Part shown: piece after piece, positions 11,080 to 23,290 of the stretch
Layout of the letters: the number at the start of each line of letters is the position of its first letter
How positions within the stretch are numbered: the stretch's first letter is position 1
DNA from: Neckera pumila
Lineage: Eukaryota > Streptophyta > Bryopsida > Hypnales > Neckeraceae
Length of the DNA: 64,000 nt
Assembly (NCBI GenBank): GCA_963969595.1
Contig: OZ018415.1
Span: 12,710,001 to 12,774,000 of the forward strand
Reading direction: 5' to 3'
The notes under the pieces: model-generated
Database searches by the model: none
Told to the model about the DNA's origin: nothing
Seen by the model: the letters and a program-made list of their open reading frames with translations, nothing else
Program-made: the position numbers and the translations under genes

Positions 11080-12527
11080 TAACCACTAATTTCAAGCCTC
11101 ATTGTCTTTCACTTTGTCTACTACTATTTTTCAACTAGATATGAATGAATTTTTTTTTTCAAAGATGAAATCACATTTTTGATACAAGTTATAAATTTTT
11201 CAATTTGGAAGGAGGGAGGGGGGGATTTTGAGATTATATAAATTTTTCAAGACAAAAATGAAGAAAATTCCTATCATGTATTCAAAAAATCTGAAATTTT
11301 TACAATTGATGTAAATTATAGTTTATAACATCATGATAGAAACCAAAGTTGTCTTATCACTCTAAAATTTAAAAATCAACAAACCATGGTCACAAGCCTA
11401 AAGTTCATATTTCTAAAAAATATTGAAATTTATAAATTATTCAAAATTTCCAATTGGAGAAGAAACTACTTCATAAGCTTCATTTCATTAGTTGGACTCA
11501 AATTTTTTTTAAATCGTTTTCATGACTAAATAGGAAGAAATTGTCAAAATAAACTACAAAGGAGATCTAAATTTAACATTTTCTTTAGAAAAGTCAATAA
11601 TATTATAATAAAGGAATTTGCAATCAAGCAACTTCTAAAAATAAATAGGATAAAAAAATGTTTTTTTCCATCCTACAATCTTAGGTGAATTCATCCCAAA
11701 AAAACATTTTGCATCCTCAGCAATGTTTCAAGGTCAACTTCATTTCAATAGTTGGACTCAAACTCAAAAAAATCATTTCATGAACAAATTTTGAAGAATG
11801 AGCTTGAAGTTACCAAAATACAATAGTTTTGGGAATCTCTGGTTGTCTAATACCCTTGATCTGTCAAACAAGTCTTCCTTTTCTGTGTCTCCTGCAGAGA
11901 TTCACATTTTTGACCGGACCGTACTGGTCCGCATCGTCCTTCTAGGGTTAAATCACCCAAAATATATCCTTCAAGCACTTCCGGATGGAACCTACGCAAG
12001 ACCAATCCACTGCTCCTACAGATCACAACGTCACAGACAGCACAGCCCTCATGAACTTCAGACAAGGGTAGGACCTTCAGAATTTGACAAGTTCCACATG
12101 CAAATCATTTGTCGTTTCCAAAAGCTAGTAGAACAGCACCAAGTGCTCGTTCATAAGAACAGTTCACGACATGACGGACACTGCTTCCATCCAGAAACAC
12201 AATACATATCTCGATCTCCTAAATATATACTGCACATTCAAAAATATAGCTGAGTTGAGACAACTGCATGGCAAATCAATTTGTCGACAAAAGATTCAAC
12301 CTTGACGGATAAATGAATCACGAAGGGGATAATGAAGAATCGCTTACAAGCTTCCAGCTCAGAAGTCATTCTTTTACAAAACGTGAGTGCACTGGGAATT
12401 TTGAACGAAGCTCAAATAAACTGGAACATAAGGATGATTACCTATGAATATAAAAATGACAATTTACAACTTCTATAGTACAAGATGAAAATAGTCTTGT
12501 CAGCCAAACTTCATACCGACATAAGGC
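11080..12527. other. AT-rich DNA, then 3' flank of the HSP20-like gene
   Basis: 11080 to about 11790 is AT-rich and featureless. About 11790-12527 is richer in GC and lies directly downstream of the minus-strand HSP20-like gene, so it probably holds its 3' UTR and flank. A 151-codon plus-strand frame at 11798-12253 resembles no known protein and is not called. Confidence 0.35.
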
Positions 12528-14198
12528 TTACAATAGAAGAGCTTCAGTCTGGCTCATTTGAGGCGGCAGAAACACCCGCACTTCTCTCTCCTCCGAGAGC
12601 ACGTTATGCTTTGGAACCATGATCTCCAGACCTGCACAAGCCTCCGCGTAGAAGGCCTTCAGATCTGCGTTCTCGGGGATTCTTGTGGCAAGTCCAATCT
12701 CTCGCACAAAATCTCCAGGTGGACAGTGTTCTGGATTCGGATCAGTCAGCTTGAAGGTCCTGTCTCCCCTCATAACTGTTGGCGTCCTGGCGGTGCTGGT
12801 ACAATGAATCTTCAAAACACCATGTGTTGCAGTGTTTCTCCATGACACCCTCAACCTTTGCATATCTGTAAAAGGCAAGCTAACCATGACAAGATAACCT
12901 TTCTCGTCTTCGTAAATACTCTTGGCGCCTGTAACAGGGCCACAAGCTTCAGTCATCACTCCTGAGAAACTTGAGAGCCACCACGGTTCTGTTCCAGTGT
13001 GGAAGTTTTCTGTACCCGCATAGCTGACGACTGGCACACAGGAATCAACTTCATTGCCACAAGGTAAAAGTCCCGTGGGGAGAAAAGAATTGGTCTTCTT
13101 TCTCTTCCCTCCAGGACTCAAGCTGCGGCTGCCGCTACTAGCAGGGCTTGGCAACTGACTTGCAGCATTCACATTACCATCGTTCATTCGCCCTGATCGA
13201 GTTGATGCTGGCTTCTTTGAGTGCCCATTTGGAGGCTTGCTTGGAGATGGAGAGCATGTACGCTCTAAATCAAAGTCAGTGTTGGGAAGACTGCGCCACT
13301 CTGAAAACCCTTCAGCATCTGGAGGCATTGTAAAATTCATTTCCCTGCCCGTCAACTCCATCCACCGCTTCAAGTCATCCTCCTTAACATTCAACAGGTT
13401 TGGAGCTCTTACAACCTCAACACCATGCACACATTGAGGGTTGGATAAGCCTCTGTAGTGCTTCCTCTGCATTCGGTGGGATCTAGCAAATCCTTTATCT
13501 GCACTGAAAGGAAACTGTGGTTCACCAAACCTTGCATGGCCGTTCATGTAACTACGAAGCTGCATCTTCCCTAGCGCATTCTCAGGTCTCTCCTTGAAAG
13601 CCCACATATACATGTTTTCCATGTCATGCTGGACCAGGAAAAGGTCCAGTCGTAAGTCAGATTTATCCACGGGAGGGGGGGCCAGAATGCCCTCCCGCAG
13701 AAACTTGCTCTGGCGCTCGTCATTTAGTGCAGGTCTGAAATAATGGTTGAAGAAAAACCAAGCTCCCCAGATCGTATCACCCCGTCGCACCCACCGCCGT
13801 CCTTTAGAAGATGTCAAGGTTCCCAACTCCAGATTCTGAGGTAGTGCCAAGCCAGTATGAAGCAAGTCGGAGGCCTTTAGACCCCAAGGGTCTGGGCAAA
13901 TCTCAATCGATAGTGGTAGATTTATATCCGGTGGTCCTCCCAATAGCGCTTGCTCTCCATTCTCACATTCTTTGTGACCATTAGAATCCATAGGCAGTAA
14001 CGTCAGCAATGAGACCCTTGGTATGCTCTGTTCTCTTTGATTGGGGATGTTTCCACTCAGAATCCTGTATTGATACATAGCACAGTCAGTAGATTGATCC
14101 TCAACTCCTAATTGACCTTGACGCCCTCCAATCTCCTCAAGAAGAATAAAAACAGTCTTGCTGGATAAAAATATTTTCTGCTCATTGACTCTGGCCAT
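12528..14198 (-). CDS. Long HSP20-like chaperone superfamily protein
   Basis: An uninterrupted 556-codon frame starting with ATG at 14198; an in-frame TGA lies immediately before it, which fixes the start. The N-terminal half (residues 100-300) is a plant-conserved region rich in Trp and aromatic residues. Residues 314-370 are a Ser/Pro/Lys-rich linker with a possible nuclear signal, KRKK, at 366-369. Residues about 422-545 form an alpha-crystallin (HSP20/p23-like) domain with a typical beta-sandwich pattern. At 556 residues it is far longer than classic small heat-shock proteins (about 150-200) and resembles the plant long HSP20-like group. The molecular role is unknown; distant plant relatives with this domain act in active DNA demethylation complexes, but that function is not shown here. 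The coding region has no intron. Confidence 0.85.
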   Translation of the reverse strand: MARVNEQKIFLSSKTVFILLEEIGGRQGQLGVEDQSTDCAMYQYRILSGNIPNQREQSIPRVSLLTLLPMDSNGHKECENGEQALLGGPPDINLPLSIEICPDPWGLKASDLLHTGLALPQNLELGTLTSSKGRRWVRRGDTIWGAWFFFNHYFRPALNDERQSKFLREGILAPPPVDKSDLRLDLFLVQHDMENMYMWAFKERPENALGKMQLRSYMNGHARFGEPQFPFSADKGFARSHRMQRKHYRGLSNPQCVHGVEVVRAPNLLNVKEDDLKRWMELTGREMNFTMPPDAEGFSEWRSLPNTDFDLERTCSPSPSKPPNGHSKKPASTRSGRMNDGNVNAASQLPSPASSGSRSLSPGGKRKKTNSFLPTGLLPCGNEVDSCVPVVSYAGTENFHTGTEPWWLSSFSGVMTEACGPVTGAKSIYEDEKGYLVMVSLPFTDMQRLRVSWRNTATHGVLKIHCTSTARTPTVMRGDRTFKLTDPNPEHCPPGDFVREIGLATRIPENADLKAFYAEACAGLEIMVPKHNVLSEEREVRVFLPPQMSQTEALLL

Positions 14199-16460
14199 TC
14201 ACTTTACACGCTGACCTAGGAGGTGCAAAGCAGAAAACTCTTCACACTAAAGTTTTTTTACTTCTCTACAATGCCTCAAAGCTCAATCAGTATCTGATCA
14301 ATCAAATAGGCAACACCACCCACATAACACTTGGATGAATGAATCTACTTTTGACCGACGTCATCCTAACGATGTACTATGCAAGATACATAGATAGTGT
14401 AAACTAGGTACATAAGGACAACAATTTTCCGAAACCTTCGGAAGTGCTTCACATCGAATAATTTAAAGACATGTGATCTTGCAAAGACTACTCGAGGAAC
14501 GAAAACGGTTAAACACTTACAGAGGGCAAGGACTTGTGAGATATGGCTGATGTCTAGCTTCCAGCTAATCACTTGACTCAAGAATTGAATACCATTGTTC
14601 ATCAGCCGGAACGCTATTATCGATTCTGCAAGGCAATCTGCAAGAGAGTAAACCACCTGGAATCTCCCTTCTTGCAAGAACAGCACACACAGTGAACTCG
14701 AGGAAGATCCACCCAGGCCCACGAATAACGATCTTCCCTGAAGACGTTACTCAGCTGTCCGCATGTATCAGAACTCAGTCTGATTGCCATTCAAAGAAAA
14801 CAGAAACAAGTTTAGTGTACAAGAAGAGAGTACATGAAATCTTGAAACTAACATGACAGCACCAAATATGTTCAAGAAATGTACAACACTTGCAGACAAC
14901 AAACAAAGGTTCAAGAACATGCACGACGCTCGAGTAATTAAGCAAAGAACACGAAAACTGGAGTGACAACATATTAACACTTCAGGATTATTGGCACATC
15001 GATACTGAAATCCCTATCAAATTCATCCTTTAAAGTATGAACGGGCACTGGGACAGATGTACTGATCGTATAAATACACCCTAAGTAGGTTTTGCGAATA
15101 CACAATGAAGGAGTTAAGAACAAGGATAGAAACTAGGATTGAAGTACTGATTCAGCAAGTTCACTCGCAATCAGACATGTAAGAAAGAATAACAAACTCA
15201 GATCCGGAAATATTGTGAGACATTTACAGCAAATGAAGTTTTCCAAGGGATGATCGTCTGGTTCCATCAACAAGAATTGTGGCAGCAATGTGCCCGCATG
15301 CACAGACACCAGACATAACACCAAGAAGATGATCTCATAACACAGACAGCGCGGGATGAGCGGGGAAAGGAAATGCAAAACAGAAATGAACCTACTTCCT
15401 TTCCGTACGTCTGCGTCCAGAGAAAGAAATCACTTGTCATGTCCAAGTCCACAACCACAGTTACCACAGCAACTCCTAATGGTGACCATACTTCTGAACA
15501 AATCTTCAACACAATCCCCACCGCAACCTCTCTAATCATGTCATGCTCAACCTAAAATCCTGACACAGCCGCCAGCGAATTATCCCCGAAAATAGCTGAA
15601 TTAGAAGCCAAAGAGAGTTGCTACTTACAGAAGCCATGGATGCCTATCGTCTCTATCCAGCGTCGCTTCCAGCTATTTCCTCGCTCCAGTGCCTACGACA
15701 CGCAAATCTCGTTCATCACCAACGTCGCAGCAGCCGCAGCCGCAGAAGATCGTCGAAGAAGACTGGCATATGCCTTTCCACCTTTCACAGCTGCCAAAGC
15801 CATAATAAATACCTTTCAAGTATGCTACTCAAAACGTATTATGCAAGCTTCTTATCCTCTCTGTCGGTGCCGCCGTTCGTTTAACAACCTCCACAGCTTC
15901 TCTCTCTCTCTCATACACACACACAATGAAAACCGATCTCTCTCCCTCTGCCCCGGTACGGTAACACGGACAAACTAAAGCGTAGCAGCAGCAGGCATAT
16001 ACAGACCACACCTTGCCACACTAAGTTAAGCCCTCTCTCTCAATGGAAAGCACTCAAAACAAAGACAAAGCCCGTTCGAAAGTGCACCGCAATGGCAAGC
16101 AACTGCGACCGCTGGCTGAACCAAGCGCGGCAGCAGCGACGGCGGGCAAGCACACAAAGCGGGCGTTGTAAGAACCAAGCTCCCTGCAACGTTGTAACCC
16201 TTGATCACCAAATTTCCAAGCTCTCACTCAATCAAATGGTGCAAGAGTACGCTCGTTAAAATGCGCTCAGTGGCAGTGTGTGTGAGCTCTCAGCAGGAGG
16301 GATGGACAATCGAGAACAGAAAAAGCGAGAAGGCAAGGAGTCCACAAGCAGCAGCAGCAAATGTGAATAATAACTCGGGAGAGAGACGGCCCTGGTCCGC
16401 CATAGCCAGCCAGGGCCATGGCCGTCAGCTGAGCCAGATTCTTCGAAACTACGGGGAAAA
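14199..16460 (-). promoter_or_regulatory. Probable leader and promoter of the HSP20-like gene
   Basis: This moderate-GC stretch upstream of the HSP20-like start contains a (GA)n/(GT)n-rich tract at about 15898-15928 (minus-strand sense), the kind of purine microsatellite common in plant 5' leaders. Several short minus-strand frames (for example 14366-14722) do not resemble proteins. A leader with one or more introns is the simplest reading. The abrupt change to AT-rich DNA near 16.5 kb may mark the upstream limit. Exact start and splice sites cannot be given. Confidence 0.35.
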
Positions 16461-16633
16461 CTAGTATGTACATGTTATGTGGATCTTGGTGGAGACACCA
16501 TATCCACAAAAGTTGAAGATATTTCGTAGATAATTTGTTTTTCATTGTGTGCCCCTTCAGTTGATTGACCCCACCATAAGTACAGATAATTCAAAAATAC
16601 CCTTTTCTTTTCATTTACTTAATATTATGTAAA

Positions 16634-17050
16634 CTAGTGTAGCCCTGTGCCGATGCCACAGCCAAAACAAAAGCAAAGATAATTTTCTAATTATTAAAGT
16701 CATAATAAATAATAAAAACTTTGAAATTCAATAACTTTTGCACCGTATGTCCAAACACCACAAAACAAAGCCCGTGTCCCCCTCCTCGCCGAGAGCTTTT
16801 TCGATGGTACTAAGCACACGGCCAGAATCAAAGTAAAAATAATTTTCTAATTTTTTGATCCATAAATACTTCAAAATTCAATAACTTCTGCATAGTAGCT
16901 CCAAACGCTACAAAACCAAGCATGTGCACCCCTCCTCGCCGAGGGCTTTCCGACGGTACTAAACACGCGACCGGGGGACGCACGGTCCGGGAGATCTCAA
17001 CTTAACAAAGAAAACAAACAAACAAACAAACAAACAAATTAAGGTATGGA
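16634..17050 (-). mobile_element. Non-autonomous Helitron, 417 bp, copy 2
   Basis: On the minus strand it begins TCCATACCTTAA after an A and ends CTAG before a T, with a CTGTG/CACAG hairpin just before the terminus, exactly as in copy 1 at 10668-11079. A (TTTG)n tract follows the 5' end. The internal dimer with TACCGTCGGA-like motifs is conserved. It is non-coding. Confidence 0.72.
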
Positions 17051-17637
17051 TTAGGGTACGTTAACAAATGAGACTATTTTTGAATCTTCAGAGGGATAAA
17101 ATAACCCCACCACAATAGGGGTAGTCACACCTTCTTTGTTCCAGGGCCATTTTCTAAAGAATTGTGGCATGGCAACTCCCCATTAGCTTATCAAACGCTT
17201 TTTGCGGCAAATATACTTGTTTTGTGAAATTTTCTCGACGCCCATTACTCTTTAATAGACGTGAAGAAGTTTCATAAGCAAAAAAATTGACCCTTGGCGC
17301 CATAGTTTTATCACTAATTTGCCGATTTCACCATAGTTGTGCTCTGTCGCCATTGCTAATGTTTGTTGTGGTACAAGCTGCGCTAACTGGATCCTTGAAC
17401 CTTGCTAAATTACCCTCATCTAACTTTCATTCCCCAGTTTCGATTCTCTATGCTAGACACACCAAAAAGGGGGATCACTCCTTTATACTAATCGGCTCCC
17501 CCATTAGCTCCCGTTTTCTCTCACCAACTTCTCATTCTTCTACAAAATTTGCTTGCTGAAGAAGGTGTGATGTATAATATATTAACCAACTTAGAAGAGG
17601 GGCCTTTTTCCTCCTCCAAAAAATAGAAGCCTTCAAT
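17051..17637. other. Intergenic, nothing recognised
   Basis: Mixed composition. A short frame at 17287-17559 shows no domain and no homologue I recognise, so it is not called. Confidence 0.35.
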
Positions 17638-17795
17638 GTTGCAAGTTTTCAACCAACCAATGACTCTCTCCAACTTTGTAGTCAATCAATGACACTAGCA
17701 TTGCAACTTCATAGCTAACCAATGACTCTCTACAACTTTTGAGTGAGTCAATGACACTAGCATCACAACTTCCCAGCCAGCCAATGACTTTATAC
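17638..17795. repeat. Diverged tandem repeat, unit about 60-66 bp
   Basis: Phrases such as CCAATGACTCTCTMCAACTTT and TCAATGACACTAGCAT recur two to three times at spacings near 60-66 bp. No function is apparent. Confidence 0.6.
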
Positions 17796-19001
17796 AAATT
17801 AAATTAAATTCACTCTCATGGATCCGGGTAGGAATTATCCTAGCCCCAAAGACAATGATTTAGGCCGTTCGACAATGTTATGTGATCTTGGACAAGTCTA
17901 CTCTACCTTAGAAAATTGTATGGCTTTGTTAACCAATAAAGGACTTGATCCATTGCAAAATGGTCAAACTTCATCTTTGAGCTAACTTTAGCCTCTTAAA
18001 TTGTATTCAAATAAAAAATTGATATTGATATTTTTTTGAAACTTTTAAATTTTATTCATTGTGAGAAAATTCAATTTATTTTGTAAAAAATTATAATTAT
18101 AATTATTTTTATTGCAAAAATTGAACATAAATAAATAAAATAGCAAAAACAATCCAAATGATTTGAAATTCTTTCAAAAGATACAAATAGCAATGAAGAT
18201 TAGTGTGAACAATTTTCAATTGATCATTTTATTTTAAACATCCAAAACAACTACAACAAAGACCTTGAAACCAAATTTGACTATCAAACCAAGTTTATAC
18301 TTTTATTTAATAGATTTATAAGATTTTGATCTTTTTTGCCATTGGAAAAATAAATTTACTATTTCTATGTTTTTTTCCAATAATTTTTAATAGAAAAATC
18401 AAATTACTGTGATTTTTCAAAGCTAAAGGTAGAAATCAAATTATATTAATTATAATACATATTAGAAATATTTGTAATTTTTACCATAAATGAAGGGTAG
18501 AATGAGAAACATAATTTATAGTTTAAATATAAATAAACTTTAAAAAAAATATGAATGGAAAACACACCATATTGTGTCTTTTGGATTTTAACATTTGGAG
18601 CTTTCAATTGCAATAACTCTTTCAATTTTTGACATTTTCAAAATTTTGAAATGGAGCAAAAACAAAACTTGTCAAGCTTCATTTTCTTAGTTTATATCAA
18701 ATTCTAAGGGTAGTTATTTTGAAAGCTACAATCGAGGTTGACCAAGGCAAATCCACTTTTTGGATGTATGGATCTTTAGGGGTTTAATGTAGCATCCAGA
18801 CACCATAAAAGTCTAGCTTGGTTGATTTTTTTTGGTGTTATTGCAATTACATTAATTTTGGGAAAAGATGAAAACAACTGACATTTTTTGTTGCATTTAA
18901 TATGTAAATAATTGAATGTTATAAGTCGGCACTAATCACATACATTTTGTAACAACAATTGATACTTTCAATTAGGTTAATTTTGGAAAGCAATTGGCTC
19001 T
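17796..19001. other. AT-rich intergenic DNA
   Basis: No gene seen. A degenerate TTAA-element-like right end (CTTTAGGGGTTTAA) at about 18774-18787 may be a relic, but no partner end was found. Confidence 0.35.
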
Positions 19002-19005
19002 TTAA

Positions 19006-19929
19006 CCCCTAAAGGACCGGTTGTCCCCTCGGGGGACAATTTGGGTCCGGGCAGGTTCCTACGATCTCAATTTTTAGTAATATTTTTCGGGATTTTTTGA
19101 GGTTGTGTATTTTTGCGAGATCTCTGTGAATATATAATTTTTATTTTTATTGATGCCCGGGAGCAAAAGTTATGGCACAATAAGTAAAATTGGAATTTTG
19201 TGGGCAGCACAAAAAAAATCACAAAAAGTCAAAATAATTCTTTTTCAAATATTTTCCTCAAAGATTATATTTTTGTCTACATGTGAAGCTTTGTTTCATT
19301 CAATTTGGATTAATAATGAGAAAGTTATGGACAATCTTAGTTTTTCGGGCAATCTAAGCATCTTCTTGAAAAAATAAGTTGTAGAATTCATTTTTGAATG
19401 CAATTTTGAGAATTTTTCAAAAGAAATTGTTAGAAAGGGTTAGACTTTCTTGCTATAACAATCTCACCGTTGGGATTATTGTGATTCAATTCCATCTAAA
19501 AGCTATTAACAGTTTAGTTTTTTCTTCAATCTTAAACCCACCTCTACTTAACAATTTTTTAATGAGTGAAAATTAAATGCTTTTTTTCCTAAATTTTTTT
19601 GGTAGATTCTCAACTCAACTAATTAACATAGATAAGTAGAAAATTGAAATCAATAGTGCAAAAAATTTGAACTAAAAAGATTCAAAGCCAAAAAATCTGG
19701 TCAAGCAAGGTGGAAAAAAACTTGTTTTCTCCACTTTAAATGCATATATCTTGCAATCTACGTGGTCAAAGTTTCTGAAATTTCTTCCACATATTCATAT
19801 ACTAGTCAAATATAAGATCTTATGGTTGGATATGCAAAAAAGAACAATTTTTAAAACTCTTTTCTCTTTGCAATAGAAATGACAGTTTTGAATGGTTTTT
19901 GGTCGGAAAATACCTCGGTCCTTTAGGGG
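19006..19929 (+). mobile_element. TTAA-type DNA transposon, family A, 924 bp, complete
   Basis: Perfect TTAA duplication (19002-19005, 19930-19933) and 14-bp terminal inverted repeats CCCCTAAAGGACCG. A subterminal palindrome (TTGTCCCC, 3-base loop, GGGGACAA) follows the left end. A copy of exactly the same length with few differences is at 59740-60663, and a partial one at 1-588. It encodes no transposase; frames inside are short and unrelated to known proteins. TTAA target plus CCC-starting termini is the piggyBac signature. Confidence 0.85.
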
Positions 19930-20009
19930 TTAAATTGGTATTTATTAGCGACACAAGGATTGTCTATAGGATATTGTTCTTCCATAATTGTTCACCTTGA
20001 GTAATAAGA

Positions 20010-20141
20010 TATGTGCACCTGAAAAAGGCACTTTCCTAATTGTGCCACCTATCTACAATTATTTAAGATTTCAAGCTTGAAATCTTGGACAGTTGTAGAT
20101 AGGTTGCGCAATTAGGAGAGTGTCTCTTTCACGTGCACATA
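20010..20141. repeat. 132-bp near-perfect foldback
   Basis: The two halves are inverted copies, from TATGTGCAC at the left edge to GTGCACATA at the right, with TCTACAA/TTGTAGA in the middle and the centre at TTTCAAGCTTGAAA. RNA from either strand would form a long hairpin. It is either a tiny foldback MITE or a small-RNA precursor-like structure. Confidence 0.65.
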
Positions 20142-20680
20142 CCTCACCGATAACTGTTGATGATCTATCCATTCAAATATCTTTTAAGCATTCCCACTTT
20201 TAAAATATTTATCCAATTGTTCAAATAAACACTTTCCTGGAACACTTTCACAGCATCAAAAATCTCAACACTTCAAGAGCTTCAATACAATTGTAAATAC
20301 AAGTATGTATAACCAACACTTTAAGCAATTATGCATACTTTGAAGTGGCATCAATACAAGAGATTATTTTTAGCACATTAGCAATTAAAAATCATAAATT
20401 TTGAAAAAATATTGATAAATTTTGGAATTTGTATAAATTTGTGAAGTTCAAATACATGGTGTATTCCAAACCATTCTTACGTTTGTGTATGCAAGTTGTA
20501 CATTTTGGAGTATTTTTTGCTACATATTTTCAAGATTGATTCAAGGTACAAGTTGGAAATAGGTGCTTCTACCTTTATTAAAATATTCAACACACCAAGT
20601 TTGCACTCAAATATCAAGTGAATTTTTTGTAATGTTGACATACCCATAATTGACCCCTTCCCAATTGCACTCCTTTTTTA

Positions 20681-20962
20681 CATTAGAGGAGATCTGAGCC
20701 TCCGGAAGACCGTTTCGGGGCTATTCCCAATACTGGGAACAGCGCACTATTGTCAGAAAAAAAAATTATTAAAAAAAAAAAAAATTGTTAAAATGTTAAA
20801 AAGAATACTAAAAAAATTTCAAAAATTCAAAAATTCAAAAAAATTGATGTGGCAGTCGCTCGGCTATGTTAGCCTAGCCATTTAGCAACGTCCCAGCATT
20901 CCTGCAGAGTTCCTACAGTCTAGAAACTTGCAATCTCTTAGAAGCCTGAAACTCCTCTAATG
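20681..20962. mobile_element. CATTAG-type MITE (family D), 282 bp
   Basis: Terminal inverted repeats begin CATTAGAGGAG on both sides and are flanked by a TA duplication (20679-20680, 20963-20964). A TA target would fit Tc1/mariner-like elements, but the assignment is tentative. Relatives lie at 46820-47254 and 49831-50210. Confidence 0.65.
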
Positions 20963-20964
20963 TA

Positions 20965-21959
20965 TTTGTCTAGCATTTATTGGTTTGAAATGTTGGACAA
21001 ATGTAGATAGGGAATACAATCTGGAATGAGGGAAAAATGGATATACAAATATTAGGAGAGTTCATACATATGTAACTATGTAACTTTATTTAGCTATTAT
21101 AGCCCTAGCCCCATTGAGATCCTTAGTCCCAATTGGAATTTTGATCTCTCGCATTCTAATGTAGTAAAAATTGCACTCAATGTAGAATTGAGATTCAAAG
21201 GGTTCTCTTGGAATTGGATTGAAAGTCACCTTTTTATGTATTCAATGAACACCACCATATGGATTTTACACATAACAAAAGGTTTATTCATTATTCAATA
21301 ATTTCAAAGGATACTTTTGAATTGCCATTGAAATCAGGCAAGAATTAAGAGATCCATATTCAGAACATTCTTGTGAAGTATAGACCCTTTTATGCCTCAT
21401 TTTATTCACTTTAGATGGCTCCAAATCAATGATAATATTCTTGAATGAAGAAACTTCCTTGAGTCATTCACCAATGTAGCATAGATATACTTCCTTCAAC
21501 TGCATTGTTGAAGAGAGAATTTGCTCTTTCTATTCAAGAATGTTTTGTTAGCATCCAAAAAGACAAGAATAGTCTCCCATAAAGATGCATAATAGACAGC
21601 TACTAGATTTTTGCCTTGATTGACTATAATGTATCTTTTTTTTTTCCAAAAATGAGATGAACAAAATACATGTTCCCTGATTTGTGGTTCTTTTTTAGAA
21701 AAATACGTGAATCCAATAAGTGTTAGTGGTACTAAGGGTCTACAATGGGCTTTCTATTATATTCATTAGAATACAAGAATTCAATCATATGCATGACTTA
21801 AGACTAATTTTACTCAAAATATTATTGTAGTGAGCCTTAGTAGCATATATCTTAGATGTTACACGTAAGGTAGGGGACCCTATTTGGACCACAATTTAGA
21901 AGACACCCTATTTTGTGCTACTATGTATTAATACTATACATTTTAAAATTTCAATGTGT
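20965..21959. other. AT-rich intergenic DNA, nothing recognised
   Basis: No reading frame over 60 codons with protein-like composition and no paired repeat ends. Confidence 0.4.
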
Positions 21960-22245
21960 AAGGTAGGTACACCCAAAATCGTTCCCTACCCAAAACTATC
22001 ATCATCACTCTATATACATCTTCAAAATCAACATGTACCTATATGGAAGAAAAGATTTTAGAACATCTATCTAAAAAAACTTTGACCCTTTATAATTTTT
22101 GCATACAATATCCAAATGTCGCATTCTTTGGTAGGTTGGAACCTTTTTTTTTAATTGACACCAAGAAAATATGAAAATTTGACCAATCTAATAACAGTAA
22201 TTAGGCAAAATTGCAAAAAGTGGCAGTTTTGAGGGTATCCACCTT
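21960..22245. mobile_element. AAGGTA-type MITE, 286 bp
   Basis: Ends AAGGTAGGTACACCC and GGTATCCACCTT are imperfect inverted repeats. The interior matches the element at 24116-24389 in opposite orientation. Non-coding. Confidence 0.6.
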
Positions 22246-22426
22246 AATTCTGGTATATAACAACCGTGGAGTGGCACAAACATAGCAGAACTTCTAATAA
22301 GCAATAGGACGGGACTGGTTTAACTCATTACATTAGAAAGGTTTATTACATTAGGAAAGGTCATTTCCATTCATGATGTTGTATGCGAGCCAGTGAGAGC
22401 AAGACCAACAATCAATAATACTTTAA

Positions 22427-23003
22427 CCCCTACAGTCCCATTGTCCCTACGGGGGACAAAATGGATTTTGGACAAGTTCCTATGAGCTCAATTTTTGGAA
22501 ATACTTTCTGAAACTCTTCCATAAGATAGAAAAACTTATTAGCTTTTTGGAAATGTAATTTTTGTTTCAATCGGTGCCTAGGAGCAAAAGTTTTGCTACA
22601 ATAACCTCAAAAAGGGAAGACTGGGCAACAAAAAAAATTCATAAAAATTGAAATAATTTTTTTCATAATTTTTTTCTAATAGATTATATTTTTTTTTCTA
22701 ATAGGAAGCTTTGATTCATTCCATTTGGATTAGTGATGTAAAAATTATAAAGTTTCTTGTTTTGCGGGCAATCATAGCATCTTCTTGAAAAAAACTTTTT
22801 TTTTTCAGTTCGAATTTTGATATCTTTAAATTTGTACAGTCAAACATCACAAAACTTTTACCACATGATTTGAAAACAGTATAATACAAGATCTTGCGGT
22901 TAGCTTCTAAAATAAAATATTTTTTTGATTTCTTGGATGAACGCAACAAAAGTAGCAATTTTGAGTGATTTTTGACAAAAAAATGGCGTTGGGACTTTAA
23001 GGG
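22427..23003 (+). mobile_element. TTAA-type DNA transposon, family B, 577 bp
   Basis: TTAA at 22423-22426 and 23004-23007. Left end CCCCTACAGTCCCATTGTCC with the hairpin arms TTGTCCC/GGGGACAA; right end GGGACTTTAAGGG. It is homologous over its whole length to 9600-10174 and shares internal blocks with family A. Confidence 0.78.
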
Positions 23004-23290
23004 TTAAAGAGGTTCAGTACTTTAGAGAGTGTTGTTTATTAGAAGATTTATTGTAATGTAACTTCATCTAAAATCACAGAGATAAGCTCTATGGCATTAC
23101 CAATACACTCTAGAAAATGAACAACAACTTTTGTATATAGGTGAAGGATTGTGAATTAAAATGCAAGTGGTCCTATAGTTATTGGACACTTTGTGAATTA
23201 GTTACAAATTTTCAAAGATGCAAGGTATATGGTGCTAAAAGTGTTAGGTAGGTGATGCCAAACATTTGATGCACACGGAAAAATGACTCT

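Noticed and set aside
11798..12253. 151-codon plus-strand frame
   Set aside because: It lies in the probable 3' flank of the HSP20-like gene and shows no recognisable protein features.
14366..14722. 118-codon minus-strand frame upstream of the HSP20-like gene
   Set aside because: It probably lies in a leader or intron; the sequence is not protein-like and no splice link to the main frame was found.
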